Positions 15,498 through 23,533 of a stretch of DNA of 43,196 nt are shown here, one piece after another (within the stretch, counting starts at the first letter, position 1; every line of letters starts with the position of its first letter). The notes beneath the pieces are model-generated. The model was not told the DNA's origin. It did not search any database and saw nothing but the letters and a program-made list of their open reading frames with translations. A program made the translations under genes and the position numbers. This stretch comes from Bordetella parapertussis (lineage in GTDB: Bacteria; Pseudomonadota; Gammaproteobacteria; Burkholderiales; Burkholderiaceae_B): NCBI GenBank assembly GCA_945862495.1, contig CAMAYM010000010.1:1-43196 (forward strand), read 5' to 3'.

Positions 15498-15537
15498 TTG
15501 TTTATTAATGATTATGCAGTATTTTATGGTTAAACAA
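15498..15537. promoter_or_regulatory. Inverted repeat between bug copy 2 and the DehI-family gene
   Basis: TTGTTTA (15498-15504) and TAAACAA (15531-15537) form a perfect 7-base inverted repeat. A TGATT/AATCA pair (15509-15513 and 15536-15540) partly overlaps it. The 93-base divergent gap 15474-15566 is AT-rich and must hold both promoters. A regulator site is plausible; the factor is unknown. Confidence 0.3.
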
Positions 15538-15566
15538 TCATATTGATCGAAAGGGACTTCACCATA

Positions 15567-16457
15567 ATGCAAACAACAACGCCGCATCAACTCGACTCCG
15601 TCCACACTGTGTCCGAGAAAGAAGCGACTCCCGAGATCGCTTCGTTATTTGCTGATATCAAAGAAACCTTGGGTGTGCCCTTTGTGAATTTGATTTGGAG
15701 GCATCTCGCCACTATCCCAGGCGGACTCGAGATGACATGGTCTTTAGCCAAGCCGCTTTATGACAGCAAGATTCTCAACGCATCTGCTCGGGCGCTCCGC
15801 CAACAAACAACACTGGTCGATCGCATGGCGCCTTGGCCCGATCCGGTCCGCAAGTCGCTAGGCTTGAGTGCTCACGATAAAAGCGAAATTGTTTTGCTGT
15901 TAGAGGACTACGGCCATGCCAACTCGCGCGCGCTGCTGGTCTTGTCATATTTGCACGCAAGCTTGTCGGCCGAGTCGCTTTCCGGCAACAAAGGTGCGCA
16001 TAAGAGATCTCATGCTTTAGCACTGATCGATCCCTTAGCGCACATTGAGAAAAATAAAGAGGTCCTCATCAAGCCCGCGCGTCCTTTACCCGCCACGGCC
16101 GATCTCCCCGCTAACGTTTTGGCGCTCATTAAAATTTTGAATGCCTTTGGCGAACCAACGCCCAGTCCTGCCGAACCAAGCCTATACCGGCATTTATCGT
16201 ACTGGCCTAGTTTTCTTGCTGCGTTCTGGCTTGCAGTTGAACCGATGGAGCGACAGGGTGTGCTCGTGCGTGAGGGAATCAATATCTACGAACGCGCCTC
16301 GAACATGGTCAGCCAGTGGAAACCTGCTGACAATGCGTTAGAGGTGATCTCACCCGATTCAGCCACTCAAGTACTCAAAAGCTTGGATCACTTTACCTAT
16401 GCCGTCATTGCGCGAATGATTGTGCATGGCGACATCATGAAGCGCATGATTGATTAG
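15567..16457 (+). CDS. DehI-family protein (2-haloacid dehalogenase-like fold, activity uncertain)
   Basis: The 296-residue protein matches the length of Pseudomonas putida DehI, a D,L-2-haloacid dehalogenase made of two similar halves. The internal repeat is visible: 'IWRHLATIPGGLEMTW' (43-58) and 'LYRHLSYWPSFLAAFW' (206-221). From memory of DehI, catalysis uses Asn114 and Asp189. Here Asn119 in 'DYGHANSRALL' fits the Asn, but the Asp position falls on Leu206 or Ser205, so no acid is present. Dehalogenase activity is therefore doubtful. ATG 15567 has AAGGGA 10 bases upstream; a TTG at 15543 is less likely. It is divergent from a Bug gene, which suggests a role in organic-acid metabolism. Confidence 0.8.
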   Translation: MQTTTPHQLDSVHTVSEKEATPEIASLFADIKETLGVPFVNLIWRHLATIPGGLEMTWSLAKPLYDSKILNASARALRQQTTLVDRMAPWPDPVRKSLGLSAHDKSEIVLLLEDYGHANSRALLVLSYLHASLSAESLSGNKGAHKRSHALALIDPLAHIEKNKEVLIKPARPLPATADLPANVLALIKILNAFGEPTPSPAEPSLYRHLSYWPSFLAAFWLAVEPMERQGVLVREGINIYERASNMVSQWKPADNALEVISPDSATQVLKSLDHFTYAVIARMIVHGDIMKRMID

Positions 16458-16466
16458 GATACGCGT

Positions 16467-17330
16467 TTAAGTGCGCTTAGGAAATTTGGTTTGATCGTAG
16501 ACCTCAGGGTTAGGAATCAAATCTCTGAGGTAGTGTTTTAAACCTTTTTCCTCGTCCCATTGACGCACGTATCCGAGCGATACCTCTTCAAATCGTACAT
16601 GGTCTCTGGACTTTGTCCCTCGCACATGAAGATGCCCGCTCACAACAATGTCTGCTCGATAGCGGAGGTGCCAATCTTCGGTTTGTGTTGTGCCGCACCA
16701 AGGTGAAAATCTTGGTATGCGCGGGATATTGACCAGATCCTCTCTGAGCGGAAAGTGGTTGATCAAAATCGTTCTGACATCGGACGGAAGATCATTGTCC
16801 AAACGCATGCGCGTTCGTTCGCAAAGCTGTCTGGACCAATCATCGATAGACTGATAGGGGGTCGCTTTGATTGCCACCTCATCCGTACAGACGCAATTTT
16901 CTTCCATCGCCCAATCGAATACCTGCTCGCGAGAGATATTTGCTGGCCTGAACGAATAGTCATACAACGTAAATAAGGGCACGATCAGATGACCGGTTGC
17001 CGGGAATGTTTGCCAGGGGTCCTCGGGCGTGACCACGCCATATTTTCTCGCAAGCTCGACCAGTGCGGCATATTTCGAAGGACTGCCATATTGTTGTTCT
17101 GCTTGCGTGACTAACCATAATTCATGATTGCCTGGTACCCAGAAGACTTTAGAAAATTTCTGGATACAGAGCGCGAAAACCCATTCGAGATCTTCGATGC
17201 GCTCACAGACATCACCGCCCAGTATTAACCAGTCATCTGGAAAATCAGATAATGCGCTAAGTGCCTGTCGATTTTTTTCTGCACCGATGTGCAAGTCAGA
17301 AATAGCCCAAAGCTTCAAAGTCGTAGACAA
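16467..17330 (-). CDS. Calcineurin-like metallophosphoesterase
   Basis: The protein has the metal-binding motifs of calcineurin-like phosphoesterases in order: 'ISDLHIG' (D-x-H), 'LILGGDVCE' (GGD), 'WVPGNHELW' (GNHE), 'LINHFPL' and 'VVSGHLHVRG' (GHLH). It probably hydrolyses a phosphodiester or phosphomonoester; the substrate is unknown. The open frame runs upstream to 17480, but that part is the reverse reading of a tRNA gene, so a start after it is required. TTG at 17330 (287 residues) or TTG at 17318 are the candidates. No strong ribosome-binding site is visible for either. Confidence 0.85.
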   Translation of the reverse strand: MSTTLKLWAISDLHIGAEKNRQALSALSDFPDDWLILGGDVCERIEDLEWVFALCIQKFSKVFWVPGNHELWLVTQAEQQYGSPSKYAALVELARKYGVVTPEDPWQTFPATGHLIVPLFTLYDYSFRPANISREQVFDWAMEENCVCTDEVAIKATPYQSIDDWSRQLCERTRMRLDNDLPSDVRTILINHFPLREDLVNIPRIPRFSPWCGTTQTEDWHLRYRADIVVSGHLHVRGTKSRDHVRFEEVSLGYVRQWDEEKGLKHYLRDLIPNPEVYDQTKFPKRT

Positions 17331-17380
17331 CCATGTCGAGTCAAGCTGGGAGAGTCGCAGTAATGTGCGTTGATTAGCGT

Positions 17381-17465
17381 TGGTGCCCGGGGCCGGAATC
17401 GAACCGGCACGCCTTGCGGCGGGGGATTTTGAGTCCCCTGCGTCTACCAATTTCACCACCCGGGC
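17381..17465 (-). tRNA. tRNA-Leu (anticodon CAA)
   Basis: An 85-base cloverleaf reads on the minus strand. The acceptor stem is GCCCGGG/CCCGGGC with discriminator A and an encoded CCA at 17381-17383. The D arm includes TGGTGAAATTGGTAGAC, the anticodon arm is GGGGA-CTCAAAA-TCCCC with anticodon CAA, there is a long variable arm typical of leucine tRNAs, and the T arm has GGTTCGATTCC. It decodes UUG. Its 3' end is about 50 bases from the start of the metallophosphoesterase on the same strand, so the two may share a transcript. Confidence 0.96.
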
Positions 17466-17553
17466 AACGCATTTAGCCAACTAGTATAGCCGAGCTTTTA
17501 AACTTTTGCCGGTCAACGGTTTTGTCAGGCTTAGCAAGCCTCTCGCTAGACGC

Positions 17554-18177
17554 TTATTTAAACGTCCACTTTCCCCACATGAACAAGACATTGCCATAAC
17601 CTTGGCCACCGGGGATGTAGGCCGCCTGTGCAGTCAGATTTTTATAACCAATCGAGGCGATTGGCAGCACGCCCGGAAAGGGGATGCCTCCAAAGTAATC
17701 TTTGCGCGACATGAGAAAGCCCGTCAACCCCACGCCCGCTTTGACCTCGCTTTTGCCAATATTCCAGGTAGGGATCCAGCCATAGCCCACCATGTATGAC
17801 GGGTCGCCGTGAGAGTCCCGAAAACCCATAGCGTACATTCCTTCCCAGTTACCACTTTTGTTGTAGCGTCCTTTGCCGAGTCCGAATCCCGCAGGATATT
17901 CGTTGTACTCCGCGCGCTGTTGTGCGGTGTAGGCATAGGGAAGGTGGTAGCTGAGAAAAGGGACGTAGGCCTCAATATCCCCTTGGCGCCACGTATCTTG
18001 TACATGTGTCCAGGCGATGGAGTACCACGGAGTAGAGGGTGCATCCGAAACGGCGCTCGAGGCAGTATTGCTCGTGGCCTTCGCGGCGGAAAAAATCAAG
18101 AAGCTTGCGCACACTAAGGCTACTTGCCGAAAAAATGGGGAGTGAATCGAGAGGGGGCGTTTAAAAAATGGAAACAT
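17554..18177 (-). CDS. pagP: Lipid A palmitoyltransferase PagP
   Basis: PagP is an outer-membrane beta-barrel enzyme that moves a palmitate chain from phospholipid to lipid A, raising resistance to cationic peptides. The barrel shows the family landmarks: 'WYSIAWTHVQDTW', 'YVPFLSYHLPYAY' with the catalytic His, 'YNEYPAGFGLGKGR', 'GMYAMGFRDSHGD' with the catalytic Asp-Ser pair, 'GYGWIPTWN', and a C-terminal aromatic strand 'NVLFMWGKWTFK' for barrel assembly. A signal peptide ends around 'SAAKA'. ATG 18177 gives 207 residues; ATG 18192 and TTG 18228 are possible upstream starts, and none has a strong ribosome-binding site. It is divergent from mscS. Confidence 0.9.
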   Translation of the reverse strand: MFPFFKRPLSIHSPFFRQVALVCASFLIFSAAKATSNTASSAVSDAPSTPWYSIAWTHVQDTWRQGDIEAYVPFLSYHLPYAYTAQQRAEYNEYPAGFGLGKGRYNKSGNWEGMYAMGFRDSHGDPSYMVGYGWIPTWNIGKSEVKAGVGLTGFLMSRKDYFGGIPFPGVLPIASIGYKNLTAQAAYIPGGQGYGNVLFMWGKWTFK

Positions 18178-18249
18178 ATAGAGGTCACGCATCAAGAGTG
18201 AGCGCTGAGAGCAGGTTGGCAAACGCAAGAACTATCAGTAATCTTAGAC

Positions 18250-18275
18250 GAAGTCTGTACTCTATACTGGACTTC
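18250..18275. promoter_or_regulatory. Inverted repeat in the pagP-mscS divergent region
   Basis: GAAGTC (18250-18255) and GACTTC (18270-18275) form an inverted repeat that extends outward as AGA/TCT after one mismatch. It lies in the gap between pagP and mscS, about 50-80 bases before the mscS start. It could be an operator for either gene. The enteric PhoP half-site GTTTA is not evident. Confidence 0.3.
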
Positions 18276-18328
18276 ATCTTACGACCAGTGTCATGTTGAC
18301 ACACTTTTTTACCAACGGATAGAAACGC

Positions 18329-19219
18329 ATGTTTCAGCAGACTATCACAGCCTTAGTCAATACATATTTAGGTGTCACCGTACCTGAATGGGTCACGCCT
18401 ATGCTCTCAATGTTCAATGTCGTGATCATCTTAGGACTTGCTTGGTTCGTGCGCGGCCTCGCCATGCGATCGATTCGCTTGCTGCAAGTTAGGTTGACGC
18501 ATGCGAGCCAAGACGATGAGGAAAAAAAGCGTGTTGAAACACTCGGTCGGGTCTTTAGATACATCACCTCTGTCACCATCATTGTCTTGTCCATTATGTT
18601 GGCGCTCTCTGAGCTGGGTGTATCAATCGCGCCGCTGCTCGCGACCGCAGGTGTGGCGGGTATTGCAATTGGCTTCGGTGCACAGAGCGTAGTCAAAGAC
18701 TACTTTACGGGCATCGTGATGTTGCTTGAAAATCAGATTCGTCAGGGCGACATCGTTGAAGTGGCGGGTAAGGCTGGGTTCGTCGAAGAGGTCACATTGC
18801 GCTACGTGCGACTGCGTGACTATCAAGGGTCTGTGCATTTTGTACCAAACGGCGTGATTACGACCGTGACGAACTTAAGTCGAAATTTTGCCTTTGCTGT
18901 AATCGATGTCGGCGTGTCATATCGTACTGATATTGATCAAGTGTTTGACATCATGCGAGATGTGTCTGCGGCCTTACGCCATGATCCAGATTTTGGCGAC
19001 AAGATTTTGGATGACATTGAAATTGCGGGTGTTGAGCAATGGGCAGAATCTGCCGTCATGATCAAGGCGCGCATTAAAGTAGTCGCTTTGTGGCACGGTC
19101 CTGTACGTCGGGAATTTTTACGCCATTTGAAAATCGCGTTCGATGCAAACAACATCGAAATTCCTTTCCCACAACGTGTTGTGCACACTAAGGAGGAGAG
19201 AGGTAATGCCGAGTCTTGA
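18329..19219 (+). CDS. Small-conductance mechanosensitive channel, MscS family
   Basis: This 296-residue inner-membrane channel opens under membrane tension to release solutes after osmotic downshock. Three hydrophobic segments are visible (about 24-47, 68-92 and 92-115). The pore-lining Gly/Ala-rich helix is 'TAGVAGIAIGFGAQSVVKDYFTG', then the beta domain starts with 'IRQGDIVEVAGKAGFVEEVTLRYVRLRDYQGSVHFVPNG', all classical MscS features. The C-terminal alpha/beta part ends with a hydrophilic tail. The last 14 bases overlap the next gene, so the two are probably co-expressed. Confidence 0.93.
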   Translation: MFQQTITALVNTYLGVTVPEWVTPMLSMFNVVIILGLAWFVRGLAMRSIRLLQVRLTHASQDDEEKKRVETLGRVFRYITSVTIIVLSIMLALSELGVSIAPLLATAGVAGIAIGFGAQSVVKDYFTGIVMLLENQIRQGDIVEVAGKAGFVEEVTLRYVRLRDYQGSVHFVPNGVITTVTNLSRNFAFAVIDVGVSYRTDIDQVFDIMRDVSAALRHDPDFGDKILDDIEIAGVEQWAESAVMIKARIKVVALWHGPVRREFLRHLKIAFDANNIEIPFPQRVVHTKEERGNAES

Positions 19220-20570
19220 TGCAGCACTTGCTCAGCATGCCGCGGGTATTCGTTTTGAGCACCTCTCACCAAAGGCGATTGAGGCGGCGAAAATTTTCTT
19301 ACTAGATTCAATTGGAGTGGGTGTCGCGGGTGGCAGCACCCCCGAGGTGGCGCCATTACTCTCTGCCGTCAGCCAGTGGGGGGAGGGTGCCAATGTCACG
19401 CTCTGGGGACGTCGCGCCAAGCTAGCGGCTTCGCAAGCCGTATTGGTCAACGCCTACCAAGTGCATTGCCAAGAGTTTGACTGTCTGCATGAGGGAGCCG
19501 TTTTACATGCGATGGCAACGCTGCTGCCAGTGTTGCTCGCGGAGGTAGAACACATGCATGCCCCAGTTTCTGGGCGTGCGTTATTGACCGCACTGGTCGC
19601 AGGGGTAGATGTGTCTTGCACCATCGGCATGGCCTCTAAGTTAGGTTTGCGGTTTTTCCGCCCAGCGGCCTCAGGTGGTTTTGGCGCGGTGGCGGGGTTG
19701 GCGCATTTGCGCGGCTTTGATGCGGCTACCACGCTCGCAGCCTTTGGTCATCAGCTCGCTCAAGTCAGCGGCACGATGCAGGCGCACACAGAAGGCAGTG
19801 TGGTGCTGCCCTTGCAGATTGGTGTAAACGCCCGCGCGGCGCTTCAGTCCTGTGATCTGGCACAATCAGGGTTCCCTAGTCTTCAAACACCGTTGACTGG
19901 ACGTTTCGGTTATCTGCCGATGTTTGAGTCCGAGTGGGATCTTGAGACTGCCATGCAGGGACTCGGTGAGCGCTGGCGTCTGACGGAGCTTAGCCACAAG
20001 CCTTATCCGAGCGGTCGCGCTACGCAAGGCGGTATTGAGGGATTGAGTATCCTGCGTCAGCAAGCAGGTTTTGCCGCGTCTGACGTGGCTGAAATTGTTG
20101 TCAGAGGCCCCTCTTTGCTCAATCATTTGGTCAATCGCCCGGAGTTGGAAAATCCAACGCCCAACTATGCTCGCCTGTGCATGCCTTTTGTGTTGGCCAA
20201 GGTTTTACAGCATGGTGCACTTGATCCCATGCATTTTCGCGGGGAAGCATTGACCGACCCTGCAACGTATGCGCTTTCCCTCAAGGTGCGGATGGAAAAG
20301 GATGACAATCCTAATCCAAACGCGCTCGTGCCCCAGCAATTGACGGTCAGGCTCAATGACGGCACCGTGTTGCAACATACAATTGACGCGATGCTTGCCA
20401 GCCCCAAACGTCCTCTGAGTCGCGAGGCACAGTTATGTAAATTTCACCGCTGCTGGACGCTATCCGCAGAGCCGATGGGATCGCCGGAGCCCTTGATTGC
20501 ATGCATTGAGTCGCTCGAACATTGCTCAGATGTTGGACAATTGATCGCTCTTTTGAGCCCTACCGCTTAG
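19206..20570 (+). CDS. MmgE/PrpD family protein (copy 2)
   Basis: The 454-residue protein has the family layout: 'IFLLDSIGVGVAGGSTPEVAPLL', 'ASQAVLVNAYQVHCQEFDCLHEGAVLHAMATLLPVLLAE', 'FRPAASGGFGAVAGLAHL', and the 'HKPYPSGRATQGGIEGL' segment with the conserved Lys/Pro turn. Members are lyases, dehydratases or epimerases of small polycarboxylates; the reaction here is unknown. ATG 19206 follows a near-perfect ribosome-binding site (AAGGAGGAGAG, 19191-19201), which excludes the longer frame opening at 19143. The start lies inside the end of mscS, an unusual partner. Confidence 0.9.
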   Translation: MPSLDAALAQHAAGIRFEHLSPKAIEAAKIFLLDSIGVGVAGGSTPEVAPLLSAVSQWGEGANVTLWGRRAKLAASQAVLVNAYQVHCQEFDCLHEGAVLHAMATLLPVLLAEVEHMHAPVSGRALLTALVAGVDVSCTIGMASKLGLRFFRPAASGGFGAVAGLAHLRGFDAATTLAAFGHQLAQVSGTMQAHTEGSVVLPLQIGVNARAALQSCDLAQSGFPSLQTPLTGRFGYLPMFESEWDLETAMQGLGERWRLTELSHKPYPSGRATQGGIEGLSILRQQAGFAASDVAEIVVRGPSLLNHLVNRPELENPTPNYARLCMPFVLAKVLQHGALDPMHFRGEALTDPATYALSLKVRMEKDDNPNPNALVPQQLTVRLNDGTVLQHTIDAMLASPKRPLSREAQLCKFHRCWTLSAEPMGSPEPLIACIESLEHCSDVGQLIALLSPTA

Positions 20571-20632
20571 CGGCCTGCGTGAGCACGTGCCGTGCGTATT
20601 GCGTAGGTGGTGTGCTCTGCAACGTATTTGCT

Positions 20633-20660
20633 CTTGAAATCGGCGTTTTACCCCCCAACT
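20633..20660 (+). promoter_or_regulatory. Predicted sigma-32 heat-shock promoter of htpG
   Basis: The -35-like CTTGAAA at 20633-20639 and the -10-like CCCCAACT at 20653-20660 are separated by 13 bases. This matches the heat-shock sigma factor RpoH consensus (CTTGAAA, then CCCCATNT) with one or two mismatches in the -10. It lies about 75 bases upstream of the htpG start codon. A heat-shock promoter is expected for this gene. Confidence 0.75.
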
Positions 20661-20735
20661 AGCAAACATCAGCTTGCCTGAGGCGCTTTAACACCTTCAG
20701 ACAAGCCAATCTGTGGATAACTTACGGTGAGCACT

Positions 20736-22643
20736 ATGAATCAGACTAACGCGTCTTCAGACGCCTCTCAAACACTGGGTTTTCAGGCAGAGGTCAAGCA
20801 ACTGCTGCACCTGATGATCCATTCGCTTTACAGCAACAAAGAAATTTTCCTGCGCGAACTGGTGTCGAATGCCTCGGATGCGTGCGATAAGTTACGTTTT
20901 GAAGCGATTGACCATCCTTCTCTCTTTGAGGGAGATGGCGAGCTGCACGTGCGTGTGGATTATGACAAAGCGGCCCGGACAATTACGATTTCCGACAACG
21001 GTGTGGGTCTCTCCAAAGAAGAAGCGATTTCCAACCTTGGAACGATCGCCCGCTCAGGGACCCGTGAATTTTTCTCAAAACTCACCGGTGACAAGCAAAA
21101 AGACGCCCAGCTGATCGGTCAGTTTGGTGTGGGTTTTTATTCTTCCTTTATCGTGGCAGATAAAGTCACGGTGCGCAGCCGTCGTGCGGGCCTGCCTGCC
21201 GATCAGGCCGTCATTTGGGAGTCCGACGGTCAGGGCGATTTTTCGATTGGCGCGACAGAAAAAGCCACCCGCGGCACAGATGTCGTGTTGCACTTGCGTG
21301 CTGACGAAGAGGAGTTTCTAAGCGGTTGGAAATTGCGCGAAGTCTTACGCCGCTACTCAGACCATATCTCGCTGCCTGTGCAAATGCGCAAAGAAGAGTG
21401 GGATCAGGAAAAGTCTGAGCAAGTTAAAAAAGACGAGTGGGAGTCTGTGAATCAGGCGAATGCGCTTTGGACACGCAGCAAATCCGAGGTGACGGACGAG
21501 CAGTATCGTGAGTTTTATAAGCATGTGTCACACGATTACGATGACCCGCTTGCCTGGACGCATAATCGCGTCGAGGGTCGCAGTGAGTACACGCAATTGC
21601 TGTATGTCCCAAAACACGCACCTTTTGATATGTGGGATCGGGATGCGCGTCGCGGTGTCAAACTTTACGTCAAACGTGTCTTCATCATGGACGATGCGGA
21701 GCAGATGCTGCCGTCCTACTTGCGCTTTGTACGTGGCGTGATTGACTCTGCCGATTTACCACTGAATGTTTCGCGCGAGTTGCTGCAAGAAAGCCGCGAC
21801 GTTAAGGCGATTCGTGAGGGTTCGACCAAGCGGATTTTGAGCTTGCTTGAGGACTTGGCAGAAAACAAGAAAGAGGACTACGCGACGTTTTGGGCCGAAT
21901 TTGGTCAGGTACTCAAGGAAGGTACCGGTGAGGACGCAGCGAATCTTGAGCGTATCGCCAAGCTGTTGCGGTTTGCCTCAACAAAGGAGGACTCCGATGC
22001 GCAGACCGTGATGTTAGAAGAGTATGTGTCACGCATGAAAGAAGGCCAGGACACGATTTATTTTGTGACAGCGGATAGTTATACCGCGGGTCGCAATAGT
22101 CCACACCTCGAGATCTTCCGTAAAAAGGGTATCGAAGTGTTAGTCTTGTGGGATCGCGTCGATGAGTGGATGCTGTCGCATTTGCGTGAGTTCAATGGCA
22201 AAAAATTAGTCTCGGTTGCCAAAGGTGGCTTGGACCTTGAAGCCTTGGCCGACGATGAGGAAAAGAAGCATCAGACCGAAGTGGCCGAGCAGTTCAAGCC
22301 GCTGGTCGAGCGACTCCAAGAAGCTCTTAAGGATCGCGTCAAAGAGGTCCGCGTGACCTTGCGTCTGGTGGACTCACCCTCTTGCGTGGTGGTTGGTCAG
22401 AACGACCTGAGCCCGCACTTGCAGCGCATGCTCAAGGCCGCAGGTCAGGAAGCACCGAGTATTTTGCCTGTGTTGGAAATCAATCCTGAGCACGCGTTAG
22501 TCAAGCGCGTGCAGACCGCCTCTGAAGCGTCATTTAACGACTGGGCCAGCTTGTTGTTTGAGCAAGCCTTATTGGCAGATGGTTCGAGCTTGCCTGATCC
22601 GACCGCGTTTGTCAGGCGTGTCAATCAGTTGTTACTCGGTTGA
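20736..22643 (+). CDS. htpG: Molecular chaperone HtpG (bacterial Hsp90)
   Basis: The 635-residue ATP-dependent chaperone has a GHKL ATPase N-domain: 'SLYSNKEIFLRELVSNASDACDKLRFEA', 'ITISDNGVGLSKEEAISNLGTIARSGT', 'LIGQFGVGFYSSFIVAD' and 'RGTDVVLHL'. The middle domain contains 'PLNVSRELLQESRDVKAIR' with the conserved Arg that contacts ATP. The C-terminal dimerisation domain carries 'LEINPEHALVKR'. The length is normal. ATG 20736 is preferred over GTG 20727 because GGTGAG sits just before it. A sigma-32-like promoter upstream fits heat induction. It is flanked by a convergent ampD. Confidence 0.97.
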   Translation: MNQTNASSDASQTLGFQAEVKQLLHLMIHSLYSNKEIFLRELVSNASDACDKLRFEAIDHPSLFEGDGELHVRVDYDKAARTITISDNGVGLSKEEAISNLGTIARSGTREFFSKLTGDKQKDAQLIGQFGVGFYSSFIVADKVTVRSRRAGLPADQAVIWESDGQGDFSIGATEKATRGTDVVLHLRADEEEFLSGWKLREVLRRYSDHISLPVQMRKEEWDQEKSEQVKKDEWESVNQANALWTRSKSEVTDEQYREFYKHVSHDYDDPLAWTHNRVEGRSEYTQLLYVPKHAPFDMWDRDARRGVKLYVKRVFIMDDAEQMLPSYLRFVRGVIDSADLPLNVSRELLQESRDVKAIREGSTKRILSLLEDLAENKKEDYATFWAEFGQVLKEGTGEDAANLERIAKLLRFASTKEDSDAQTVMLEEYVSRMKEGQDTIYFVTADSYTAGRNSPHLEIFRKKGIEVLVLWDRVDEWMLSHLREFNGKKLVSVAKGGLDLEALADDEEKKHQTEVAEQFKPLVERLQEALKDRVKEVRVTLRLVDSPSCVVVGQNDLSPHLQRMLKAAGQEAPSILPVLEINPEHALVKRVQTASEASFNDWASLLFEQALLADGSSLPDPTAFVRRVNQLLLG

Positions 22644-22659
22644 GTTCAGTTAGGCGCGT

Positions 22660-23259
22660 TTAAACAGTAGGGTCGCAGTTTTGTCGCGGTGCTGGTAGGG
22701 CCGCGACAGACCAGCCTCCAAGCAGGCCATAGCGGTTCCAGTCAAACGCTTCGCCCGGATCTGTTTTTCGTCCAGGTGCAATGTCGCAGTGTCCCCTGAC
22801 GGCCGTCAAGGGATAGTGCGCGCGTAGACATTGCGTGAGCACTGCTAGCGCGTCATATTGCGCATCAGTGTAGGCAGTAGTGTCCGTGCCTTCAAGCTCA
22901 ATACCAAGCGAAAAGTCATTGCATTGTTCCCGCCCAGCATGTTGCGAGATGCCCGCATGCCAAGCCCGTTTGTCACAAGCAACAAATTGCGTGATGTGCC
23001 CGTTGCGGTCGATGACAAAGTGCGCAGACACCGTCAGTCCTTGCAAATTTTTTTCAAACCACGGGTCGGCCTTGAGATCAAGTTGGTTGAGAAAAAGATC
23101 TGCGACGTAGTGTGTGCCAAACTGACCGGGTGGCAAACTGATGTTGTGAATGACTAATAATGAAACGTCAACGCTCGCGGGACGTTCGTTAAAGTTTGGC
23201 GAGGGACGCAATGAAATACCTGCGCTGGGTTCAAGCCAAGCGTGTTCGTCAAGCTTCAT
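22660..23259 (-). CDS. ampD: 1,6-anhydro-N-acetylmuramyl-L-alanine amidase AmpD
   Basis: AmpD is a cytoplasmic zinc amidase that cleaves recycled anhydromuropeptides and so keeps AmpR-type beta-lactamase induction low. The 199-residue protein has the zinc ligands His38 (in 'LLVIHNISLPPGQFG'), His157 and Asp167 (in 'GHCDIAPGRKTDPGEAFDW'), and the conserved 'SLGIELEGTD'. No signal peptide is present, consistent with AmpD rather than periplasmic AmiD. It is 9 bases after a PP0621-family gene, forming a three-gene minus-strand unit with it and a CcsA-like protein. Confidence 0.95.
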   Translation of the reverse strand: MKLDEHAWLEPSAGISLRPSPNFNERPASVDVSLLVIHNISLPPGQFGTHYVADLFLNQLDLKADPWFEKNLQGLTVSAHFVIDRNGHITQFVACDKRAWHAGISQHAGREQCNDFSLGIELEGTDTTAYTDAQYDALAVLTQCLRAHYPLTAVRGHCDIAPGRKTDPGEAFDWNRYGLLGGWSVAALPAPRQNCDPTV

Positions 23260-23268
23260 GATGACAGA

Positions 23269-23532
23269 TTAGCGAGACCGAGAGGGACCGAGCTTTGCAT
23301 GTGCTTCGCTGCACCACGTCTCGTTGTCGCTCAGCAGCGCTTCTGAGCGCGGCAAAAATATATTGCAGTGTGCGCAACGCACCATCTGTTCAGAACTGGG
23401 CAGAGGATTGTTGCGGGGCGCTTGTTGCGCTTTCTCGTCACGAAATCGTTTTTTAGCGGCCTGATGGGCTAGAAACCGACTTGCGATTAAGACGGCAAAA
23501 AAAACAGCGATCCAGAAAAGTGTTTTACCCAT
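23269..23532 (-). CDS. PP0621 family protein (short membrane-anchored zinc-ribbon-like)
   Basis: The 87-residue protein has one N-terminal membrane segment ('LFWIAVFFAVLIASRFLA') and a C-terminal Cys motif: 'MVRCAHCNIFLPRSEAL' followed by 'WCSEAHAKLG'. The C-x-x-C plus later Cys/His set could bind a metal. Function is unknown in the family. ATG 23532 is chosen because the family begins with the membrane segment; the frame upstream only overlaps the preceding gene. The single base between the upstream stop and this ATG implies translational coupling. Confidence 0.85.
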   Translation of the reverse strand: MGKTLFWIAVFFAVLIASRFLAHQAAKKRFRDEKAQQAPRNNPLPSSEQMVRCAHCNIFLPRSEALLSDNETWCSEAHAKLGPSRSR

Positions 23533-23533
23533 C

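Noticed and set aside
17381..17465. An integration site for a mobile island at tRNA-Leu
   Set aside because: There is no integrase, no repeated tRNA 3' end was noticed nearby, and the flanking genes look native.
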